This document shows positions 55,111 to 64,000 of a DNA stretch of 64,000 bases, in pieces. Position 1 is the stretch's first letter. Every line of letters starts with the position of its first letter. The position numbers and the translations under genes are program-made. The stretch is from Endomychus coccineus (Eukaryota; Arthropoda; Insecta; Coleoptera; Endomychidae), in NCBI GenBank assembly GCA_958510875.1, contig OY294068.1, positions 82,921,116 through 82,985,115 on the forward strand. Direction: 5' to 3'. The notes under the pieces are model-generated. The model saw only the letters and a program-made list of their open reading frames with translations, was not told the origin of the DNA and did no database searches.

Positions 55111-55606
55111 CAAAGAGTTCACAGTGACATGTTTTTTAAGAATACATGTGTATATGTACAATGTAGTCGTATTGCCATTTTTGTTTCCTCGTACAAATCA
55201 TTGTTTTTATATGATGGTCGAGGTTTTTTTCTTACAAGATGACATAATTAGATCGGTATCCTCGCGTTTCCTAGTAAACCGTTTTTATAGAAATTTGGAG
55301 CGCTTCGGAAACTCGTTCGTGAACTGCATTCAAAGATCAATGGACCATTATTCTCCTTTTCTAGTTTAATATATGCAGGCTTAATTATTGGGCTTATTCA
55401 TGCAAAATTTCCCTGGAACAAAATGAAAATATAATGATTCCTAAGTCAACATTCAATTCAGGTTAAGCCGAATAATACTCAAGTAGCTCACTGGCGACTC
55501 GTGAGTTATGAAAGAGGGTGGGCACAAGAGGAAACTTACCTATTTCTTGTACATAAAATACATTCTGTTATTTTTCATGCTGGAAAGAAAGTCTATGACT
55601 TTGTTG

Positions 55607-56948
55607 TCAAAATCCGGGAAAGACTGGAAGAACTTCTTTCCTATTCAGTCGATCTTCTGACATTGTGCTTCTAAGAAAAGTTTTAATGCTTTGAGGGTGA
55701 AAAACATCGTTATATTCTGCTGTCGACATGGGCGTTGTACAAATAATATCCAACAGTTTGTATGTTCCCGTTAAAACCTTTGTTAGGTTGTTGTCTGTTA
55801 TGAACACTAAAAGTGGCAAAATACCACCTACGTCACACATGTCACCGCTCTCATAAATTGCTGAAAATTCACTTTTTAATTTTACACTGTCCAACATAGG
55901 ATAAGATTTCACAGTTCCATCAAAATTTTTTTGTGGAAATGCATGTCTAGAAGTTTTAAAATTTTGAGAATCAAATAATTTTGCTGCACTTAAGTGAGCC
56001 CCAAAATCAAATCGGTTGCTAATTTAGATTAAAATAGTGTCACATACTTCACAATAACAGATCTGTTATCTCTAGCTGTCGTTTTTTGTATTTTCCTAGC
56101 AGATTCTTCGTTATTGCGTTCTTGATTGTCTTGTCAGACCCAGAAGAAGAATTTAATTTTTTTTCCAATTCATTCAGCAATGTTTCTGTTAACACATCAG
56201 CATTATGTTCACCCGGCTTGAAAAAAGAACAAAAGCGTTCAAAAATTTGTCTATCAAAGACATATCGAATAATAACAACCTTTTGGTCATGATTAGAGAT
56301 GTCTGTAGTTTCATCGGCCTCCAAAGCTATGAAATTTGCAGATTTGATTTCTTTTAATATTTCCTGCTTGTACATTTGAAACATTGCATCTAGCAATTCG
56401 TTCTAAATAGTTTTTGAGACGCCTTTAAACACTTGTGAACCAGAACCTTTCATATGTATTGCAAGCACAGCGTCTAATTCAGCTGCAAAGTTGATTAAGC
56501 CTACATAAATATCTGGATTTTCCGACGTCAATGTCTCATCATGGTCTCGTAACACCAATTCAAATGCTCTGCAAAATTTTATACCCATAATTAACCGGCC
56601 CAAAATATTACGATTTTTTTCCACAACTTCGTTCTACTCAATTATATGTCGAAAATAAGCATTAGCTAACTGTTCACGTATATCCATTCTGCCTAGAACA
56701 CTAAAATCTATACATGCATTCATGTGATAAGCGGAATTATCGAGTTTCTTTGCCCTCTCTGCGATGTGTTTTAAATCATTCAACTCTTGTTTATTCCACG
56801 CACTAGCCTCTTTCTTAAAAATTAAAAACATAAAACAAAATATTTTATTTGTTAGTGGGCATTCACACATCCACTCGTATTTTTCATATATATGCCTGTT
56901 GAATACTCTATTGCAAGTTCTGGTTTTACTTGTGGATGTGTAGTTCAT
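55607..56948 (-). pseudogene. hAT-family (DUF4371-type) transposase relic
   Basis: Four minus-strand frames in order: a TTF-type zinc-finger tail (YEWMCECPLTNKIFCFMFLI); NRNILGRLIMGIKFCRAFEL and LRDHDETLTSENPDIYVGLI; FIALEADETTDISNHDQKVV (the D-E-T-T-D-I-S block of DUF4371) and IIRYVFDRQIFERF; and, after a gap, ICTTPMSTAE followed by IKTFLRSTMSEDRLN (hAT C-terminal dimerisation block, with the ERSFS core altered). Regions between 55,912 and 56,049 are lost or shifted. It is a decayed domesticated-looking or TE copy with no visible ends. Confidence 0.75.
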
Positions 56949-57220
56949 TTAAAGATTAGGAATAGGCCTTCCTTCCTTTTTAATTAGAAGTTTTTCCTCA
57001 GATGATAGCGTTTCTTTCAAAAGATTTTGCACACAATTAACTCCCATCATTGATATTAGACGCACTCTTCGAATTAAATTCACACACTATACACTATGAT
57101 AGCAAGACGTTTACTGGAGACACGATGCTTTGTGCCAAAACAGACAGTATAAACCAGAGAGTTCTATATATAGAGTAGTCAAGTACTGTGTTAAGCATAG
57201 GAAAGCACTGGTAAGTAGTT

Positions 57221-57371
57221 GGACATTCTGTCCTTCTCGCACATGTAGTACGCTCTCACTCGCACGGTGTCCCCTTCTATCACAAAGAATATAAGAATAC
57301 AAGAATAAGTATAACGCGCGCACATCGTGCGAGTGAGAGCGCAGTACATGTGCGAGAAACACAGAATGTCC
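57221..57371. repeat. Compact 151-bp hairpin
   Basis: GGACATTCTGTCCTTCTCGC on the left and its near complement at the right edge pair over about 50 bp, continuing through ACATGTA(G/C)T(A/G)CGCTCTCACTCGCAC. The loop is about 50 bp and AT-rich. The arms are much less AT-rich than the flanks. Confidence 0.75.
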
Positions 57372-57489
57372 GTTAACATACCATTGAAAGAGGTTATAAG
57401 GTGTATGAATGAACCTGAGAACCTCCTGAAGCTATAATGGGTCAGCGCTCACTGCAACTATACAACTGGTCATCGCAGACACGTAATAT

Positions 57490-58020
57490 ACTATTGGGTC
57501 GACGTAAATAGAGTCCGGAATATATTAATTACCTTTCTATGTAGGTCAATTCAGTAGCGGGTGTTTTTAAGGTCTGCGTATACTGAGTCCCAGGCATGTA
57601 TCTGGTTGTCAGGTCAGATAATTAGCAATGTATTACTTGCTGTCTCGGCCAACCACCCCTCTGTGCGAGTGTGCGCAAGTATTTGCACAATAACCAATAG
57701 CGATTGTTTATTGTACCCCCTTTGTTTCTAATCTGAACTATCGAATGCTTATATCATAATCGCGCTGATCTTAACACTCATAATAATCAATAATGATTGC
57801 TTATTTTACCCTCTTTGTTTCTAACCTAATCTAACCTACTAACCTAACTTTGTTGATATATAATGCAAATATTGTAATCGCGATAATCTTAACACTTTCA
57901 TTTATACGAGTATTCTGGGAATTATATTGAAACCAGGACTCAATTTATGTAGTATGATTTTATAAGTGGGACTGAATTCACGTAGGAATACGGAAATGGG
58001 ACTCAATTTACGTTTTCCTA
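57490..58020. repeat. Possible MITE with repeated GGACTCAATTTACGT motif
   Basis: GACGTAAATAGAGTCC near the left edge is inverted relative to GGACTCAATTTACGT near 57,992. The same motif recurs in degraded form near 57,580, 57,935 and 57,965. No duplication was identified. Confidence 0.4.
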
Positions 58021-58029
58021 TTCTATCAT

Positions 58030-59888
58030 ATACTGTATAGCAGTCGTAAACTTTTAGTGATCTGATAAGACATTATACTCGAGTTGTATATCCTTTCGCG
58101 TGATCTCTACCATGACGGTGAGCCTATACTTCTTCGTAGCGAAATCCGGGATTTCACAACGCGAATATAAAATCCCTATGTCAACGATACTACTCTATTA
58201 GCACAAGGTAAAATAAGATATTTAATTCTTTTTATTTTCCTCAGCTCTAGAGCGCACACCTAATACTGAACGCAGAATTATATTTTTTAATGAAATTTAC
58301 TGGTTTCTGTGTGCTCACATATCATCGCTGAACTATTCAGTTGCACGTGTGCGTGGTTCAGTAGAAACCAAATCAAACCGTCACTATCGAAAATTGCATT
58401 TCTGCGGCCGGCCTTAATCTATATATTCTGCATTTTGAAACAAATGAATGATTCTTTATGAATATAGATTTGAAACTTCCCCTGAGTGTATTCATTAATA
58501 TTTGAGATGTTATTTCAGGATTATCTTTCCAAGAAGGAAGACTCGGGAACAAACCTAATGTATATACATAGTCCTGTAAGTAATTCTTACCTATTATTAA
58601 TAATTGTGGTATTTGGCAAGTGATAATGAAGTGTGATGATAGGACTTGGTGGAGGCTATGTGTCATCTCATATTTAGTTTGTACGAGCAGCGGTAACCGC
58701 CTGAAAACGGACGAAAATACACAGCATATAATCGAGTAGTTACATTTCAAATTTTAGGTTCCCTGATAGTTCCAGTATAACAAGTAGTTGTTGCAATGTA
58801 ACTCAACGATCATTCTATTAAAGGTACAAATTACCGACTAACAGAATACTAGAGAGAACCAAATACATATCGCCATCTACGAGTAGTAGTAGAAATTCAA
58901 CCGTGTGATGACTAATATATTTCTCAAATTTTACAAAAGTTAAAAGATCTTAGCCCGCGTGAGCCGAAATGAAGATTTACTTCTTGTTGGGTTTTGCCAA
59001 ATAACGATAATACGGTGGGTCTCTCTAGTCTAGGATCAATCGGTGCAAAATAATTGTTTTTCGGTTATTGCTGCTAAAATAATTTGAATTGATATTTAAA
59101 ATTATAGAAAAAATATAGATTGTTACCAAATTTTATATCGTTCAATAGTTCATTGAGGCCATTGTCGATTTCAGTAAGTGCTGAAAAAATATTCTAGCTA
59201 ATTCAAAATTGCGTGTTCAAACTGTTTTTTCGAGCATGGCGATTGTGACAAGACATTGTCATAGGCCAGTTTTATAAGATATTTTTGAATTATAACTCGA
59301 ATCTTACATCATTGGTATTGTGAACATGGATACTCTCAAGAAAGCAAGTGCTCCATCTTTTTATACTTTGACTACAATAGAGGGAAACATAATTGTATTT
59401 TGCAAACTTTTGCCGTCTTTGCATTGCAATATTGCCGAGTTGTACATAGCTAGGTGCGTCCATTTTATATATTAACGATTTTAATAATTTGGCACTTAGA
59501 ACCTTCTAACAAATAATCGGCATTGACACTTGGATCTTCTCCAAATTTCAACTTCAAAAAATGATAACTTGGTAAAGCTTAAGGAACATAGACCGTTTTG
59601 CATTCTATTCGCGTTGACACATATATCCTCAAACAAGTGGTGTCTGAAATTTGCTGAAAGTGGAACTTAGATCCTGCATAATTTCCAATCTTCAATTGCT
59701 CAGCGAAATTAAATTCAATCATCACAAACACACATATGCAAATATTTCTTGTTGCACGATCACTGTTAAAGTTGACACAATAGATCAAGGAATATTGGCC
59801 AGTCATAGTCGAACTCACTTTAGAGAAGGATCATTGCAGAACTTATTATATTTAGGTTGATAAAATACTAAGTACTTACTATTTTCAG
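58030..59888. other. AT-rich interval upstream of the galectin exon
   Basis: A diverged copy of the 20.3-kb MITE family is visible at about 58,867-59,045 (CGCCATCTACGAG, AAATTTTACAAAAGTTA, TTGGGTTTTGCCAAATAACG). The minus frame 58,373-58,750 is long but has no family signature. No first galectin exon was recognised. Confidence 0.35.
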
Positions 59889-59986
59889 CCGTTACCGTAT
59901 ATAGGTAAAGTGGAAGGAGGACTTTACGAAGGAAAGACTATAGAAATAACTGGTACTCCACAAAAGCCCATTTGGAAAGATGAAGG
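59889..59986 (+). CDS. Galectin domain, first recognisable exon
   Basis: The acceptor CTTACTATTTTCAG precedes PLPYIGKVEGGLYEGKTIEI, then TGTPQKPIWKDEG, ending on two bases of a Gly codon before GTAATT. This is the N-terminal strand pair of a galectin carbohydrate-recognition domain (PY...GGL-x-x-G-x-x-I-x-I-x-G). It joins in frame to the exon at 61,356 (GG|A). Earlier exons with the start codon were not found; the protein may have another domain upstream. Galectins bind beta-galactosides outside the cell or in the cytosol and act in insect immunity and adhesion. Confidence 0.7.
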
Positions 59987-61355
59987 GTAATTCAAATATG
60001 CTAATAACATCTCTCAGGTCAATTAAAATTCTATGTTTCTATACACAATTCTTTTCCACAGACTTATGTATATTAAGTGCTTGGGAATTTTCCATTATAA
60101 ATCTTTGTTTCAACTCAGGTTTGATCTGATAATATCTTACAATATGATGTAATTAGAGTAAACGCGTCAGTGCTTTAAAATTGGGAATTTTTCAATTTTG
60201 ACTTAACTTTCAACTTAAGATTGCCTTTAACAGCATTGAGTGCAAATGACTTTATAGTTGGGTACTACGAAATAGGGTTTTATCAAAATGATAATTAATT
60301 ATCTCAACTGTTGAATTATTCAGAAAGTTGTGTGTTTGAGGTAAGATATGGTCAGTTATATTCAACTATCATATTATGTAGGAATCTGTTGAAAATATTC
60401 CTTGTTAGTTATGTTAGTTAATATTCCGAGGATCAGTTATATTGAATTTTGTATATTCCGACGAATTGAGTTTCAAATATTATGTCGCATTTTTTGGCAT
60501 TTTATGGTTCCTTGATTGTCGATCTCTGTGTGTATCTCTTCTAGGACATGTTGAAGCAAGTGAATCTCTCCGACAAATTTTAGCCACATACGTAGATCGA
60601 GAAAACTTTTCTCATGCACCGAATTTCAGGTGATACAAAGTATATGAATATTATGACAATGGTATTTGGGAAAAGAGAAAAGTATCGAACACATCCTTAA
60701 ACTATCAAAATTGGGATAAAATTCTGGTTGAGTTTGTAAGTGAGTAGTGACATATTGAAAAATATGATCCTGAACTCTGATCATCAAAAAACGTACAAAT
60801 CGTTTGTTGTAGTGTTGAAAAATCGTATGTATTCTTGTACGCTATAAGAAAGTTACCTACATATTTTGCAGATTGGAAGTCTGATATTATGTATTGTTCT
60901 AAGTGGTTTCGTGAGCCCTGTTCTAGATTCATGGAACTCAAATAAAATGGCATTGTAGTTTTACAAATAGAGTGAATACATTTTTGACTGATTTAGTTGC
61001 CTATATTTTCTCTATCGAGGCCATATAGTTTTTCGTGGAACATTTCGTTATTCCAATTTCACAAAATTCTAGAATTGATCCATCAGCTACAAAATTCCTA
61101 ATTTAGTTGTCTGCTTTATGACTTTGTTCTCCAAAGCTCAACAATATTTCCGGTAATGGTTATTATAAAATAAATGCTATGAATCCACATTTATGAATGT
61201 GGATTCTCTTTTAGCCAAATCATGTCAGAAAAAACATAATTTCATTCAAAATCGGATTTGAAACTAGAAGCAAATTATACTACTTCGAAAAGTACGTATG
61301 ATAACTTGAACGGGAAACTCAATTCTGGGATTCTAAGTCGCATATCAATTTACAG

Positions 61356-61572
61356 AATGTCTATTTATTTGCAAAATGCTTACGATCACTGGTTTAGATT
61401 GTCGACGAGCAACAGTATTGGATTTCATCTGGCAGCTACGAACAATTTATCTTCTGTTTTACTGAACACTTATCTCAATGGAATATGGCAACAAGCAGTC
61501 CCGTTGAGTGCAAGATTTCATGTCGGCTATCAATTCAAACTCAAAATAATTTGTGGTCATGATGAGTTCAAG
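61356..61572 (+). CDS. Galectin domain, second exon
   Basis: The acceptor ATCAATTTACAG and the donor AAG|GTGAGT are strong. The exon completes the shared Gly codon and continues MSIYLQNAYDHWFRLSTSNS, then IGFHLAATNNLSSVLLNTYL, NGIWQQAVPL and HVGYQFKLKIICGHDEFK. The INLQ-type strand, the FH strand, the WG-type strand and the F-x-L-x-I...D-x-FKV strand of a galectin are all present in order. The ligand residues are changed: H-x-N-P-R reads HLAAT, and W-G-x-E-x-R reads IWQQAVP, keeping only His and Trp. Galactoside binding is therefore doubtful. The final exon (the VNG-x-H part) was not found before the foldback element at 62,927. Confidence 0.75.
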
Positions 61573-62926
61573 GTGAGTATCACAAGAACATTTTCATTCA
61601 TGGCCCTTAAGATAATTTGCAATCAGGTAGGTACTCCCCAATTTGGAATCATCGTTAGAGCTAGGAAAGAATTATTTTCCCGCTTGATATTAGATCATTT
61701 ATTCTCATTTACTCAGCAATTGTTCATGAAAGCATTACTCACTATTATTCTCCTCTTCATACTATATAAAGATATTATGGTGAAATGATGGTTTGATAAA
61801 CAAACTACTCGAAATATAGATTAACATTTAATGCATCAAGTTCATCTCTTCCTCTGCCTCATTGAGTATTGAAAATCATCGTGGAATCCGTCATTCCTTC
61901 TATTTCTATGGTCTGTTCGTCGAAAGAAAGATATGACGACATATCTGAAGGTGATACAGTATTGTCAGGTTGCCGGTTTCTTAATGTTCATTTGAACTAG
62001 CTGTTCGATTCAAGAAACTGCATTCCAAACAAAATTAGTTAGTTAGTGCTTTCCTTAATAATGCAATATATTTGTAATCTTAATTAAATGTAACCCACAC
62101 ATTGTTGAAGTATTTACTATATGTATGATAAAACAGGAAAGTAACTGCATTTAATCATCCAAAATAGGAAAATATGGTAGCTATTAACTGTTTCTACTTG
62201 CAGGAATAGTAATTAATTGTATATTATTAAAATAGTAGGCTTCCACTCAACCGACCTGGCTAGTAATAACAAATAATGTAAATTATGAATTATAAAAATG
62301 AAAATGAATTAGGCCGTTACTATATTTATGCTCTTCGGTGTATTGCGCAACCATAATAAAATAAAGAATATCAACGAATTGGTGTTACCCAAATGTGAGT
62401 TCATTTTGACAATTAAAAAAAATACGGGCAGTTACCGAGCACTGCTGAAAGAAGTGAAAACTGACATTATGAAGTAACCAATTTACTCTATGTTATCTTC
62501 GAATTATTGTAGCATCCGAAATTAGAATTTTATTATTTTTGAATGAATATATTCCTTAGTGTTCACAACTGTCGGCATTTCAATCAACAATTATATACAT
62601 TTTTATATTTTATAATAAAAAACGTTTAATGGGCGGTACAATCCCTGTAAAGAGTATGAATGTAATCCGATAGCCATTATAATAAATACCCATTATTTTA
62701 TTTTCAAAACATACTATTTATTGATATTTACATCGATGTAAATGAAAGTAATGTTAAACAGCATTTTCTTCATTTGCGTCGACATTATCGGTAACTTCGA
62801 CGATACTTAAATTATTAGATTAGATCCAAGCATGAAGCCTGACGCCTGACCAAGTAGTTGCGCTGGCGGCAGTATACATAATACCTAATGTATATAGTTA
62901 CAACGTGACTGCTCGTGACGCACTCA
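61573..62926. other. Probable intron following the second galectin exon
   Basis: Begins GTGAGT. No exon encoding the remaining galectin strand was recognised. The frame 61,573-61,788 continuing past the donor is hydrophobic and reads as intron. Confidence 0.4.
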
Positions 62927-64000
62927 TAGTCCAAGCAATGGACAGAAATGCGTGCAGAAATTAATACCTGGAAAAAAAATATATGAGCATATAGGAAATT
63001 GAATTTAAAGGTGAGTTTCTGGTTAATGCAACTCGATCTGAGATGGCGAACATAACCTAAAAAATTTGCAAAGTTGCAAAAAGTGGTTTTTCTCAAATAA
63101 TTAAAAAACTATAGCTCGGATCGAAAAAAGTTAAATGAAAAAGTTGTAGGTATCAGATAGATCTACCGATTCGTTCCATAATAATTCAATATCATTCATA
63201 CTTTTCGAGTTATATCGAAAAAACCGTAAAAAATCGGGGTATCGAGAAGTCGTTAACTATTACGTTTCCATATGTATTGTTTCCTGTACATATAGCCTAT
63301 GGCAATCCAAAACAGCACTTCTTTTCTTAATTTGAAATATTGATCATTTTTCAACATATATCGATTTTTCAAAAAAAAGACGGTCTCATAAATTGGCTAG
63401 ATCTTCTCAGGAAAAGGTCCTGGAGTAACGATTTTGGGCTTATTTTCTTCATGAAGAGTTATGCTATAATTTTATTGAAGAAACGTAGCGATTTTTCAAA
63501 TTTTTAGGGTGAAAAAATGACTTTGAAAAAATTTCATTTTTTTAACATGTTTTTTTCAGATTAGCTTAACAATTTTAATTTTAGAAAAATGTCTTTGACG
63601 GAAATCGATTTCAGAAATTTTTTTACGAATTGGCAAAAAAAAAATTTTTTGCTTACGATCTTCTGGACCAGCGATAACTTTTTTATTTCAAAAAAATCTG
63701 TAAGACGCAATACACATTATACAGAAGTGTGTTTTATGGAGGTTAATGTTGAATACCTACATTTCCAAATACTGGGATATGTTTCATTGATCCATAGTAT
63801 TAGAAATTGAGTAACAAAGCTAAGCGTGCACGGCTGCCGGAGCGTGAGGCGGAGTGGGGGAAGCATTGCGCGCTCGCACTGAAAACTGATTTCGTGCGTT
63901 CAAAACAAACACGAATATCGTATTTATTTTCGCCTTAGAAGCAAAATGGACCTATTATTTATTTTCAAAACTGTAATTTCCGTGTAATACGTCATAGCAG
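62927..64000. mobile_element. Foldback DNA transposon, copy 5 (left arm, runs off the window)
   Basis: Starts TAGTCCAAGCAATGGACAG, and from there follows the arm of copy 2 (43,333 on) for more than 800 bp, including GTGCGTTCAAA-type inner blocks near 63,890, with scattered differences. The flanking three bases are TCA. The right arm and end lie beyond the window. Confidence 0.8.

Noticed and set aside
60545..60629. A possible exon between the galectin exons (GHVEASESLRQILATYVDRE, with AG and GT edges)
   Set aside because: The flanking galectin exons join perfectly without it, and its 85-bp length would break their frame. It may belong to another gene but has no recognised family.

Overview
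This is an AT-rich eukaryotic window, most likely from an insect and possibly a beetle. The evidence is short exons with GT-AG introns (a galectin-type domain and an M14 carboxypeptidase-type exon) in a dense mix of insect-type transposons: Penelope-like, CR1/Jockey-like and RNase H-bearing LINEs, Ty3/gypsy, BEL/Pao, Ty1/copia, Tc1/mariner, DDE_3-type and hAT. The species is not determined. There are no operons, rRNA, tRNA or CRISPR arrays. Host coding sequence is a very small part of the window.

Layout: 0.17-1.3 kb is a palindromic foldback transposon. 1.46-4.45 kb is a Penelope-like (PLE) tandem and inverted array with a nested LINE. 5.0-6.6 kb holds a DDE_3 transposase relic and a LINE relic. 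7.3-7.6 kb is the last exon of an unrecognised Cys/Pro-rich gene. 7.8-16.1 kb is a palindromic Tc1/mariner derivative split by a 6.4-kb LTR element that has no recognisable gag-pol. 17.6-18.1 kb is a MITE with an 8-bp target duplication. 19.2-20.1 kb is a BEL/Pao relic and 20.3-21.6 kb a MITE cluster. 22.9-25.7 kb is a foldback transposon carrying a broken XPG-like nuclease/Cys-cluster gene. 25.7-26.3 kb is a copia relic. 27.3-31.9 kb is a young Ty3/gypsy element. 33.5-38.0 kb holds two head-to-head PLE copies. 38.8-42.8 kb holds LINE and PLE relics. 43.3-45.7 kb is another foldback element beside an M14 carboxypeptidase exon, followed by a hAT element in the adjoining intron and a decayed next exon. 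48.8-52.5 kb is a mariner-like element invaded by a foldback element and a LINE. 54.3-57.0 kb holds DDE_3 and hAT (DUF4371) transposase relics. 59.9-61.6 kb holds two exons of a galectin domain. The window ends inside a fifth foldback element.

The main discovery candidate is the foldback family. Five insertions share ends reading TAG(T/A)C...G(A/T)CTA. The four complete copies each sit between exact 3-bp duplications (TTA, TTA, TAG, CAT). Each is essentially one long inverted repeat, and one carries a gene with an XPG/FEN-like nuclease core and a C-terminal cysteine cluster, which may mark the autonomous lineage. A second hidden signal is a hammerhead-ribozyme-like core repeated in the PLE terminal repeats. 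All motifs were read by eye; no alignment or database search was run.
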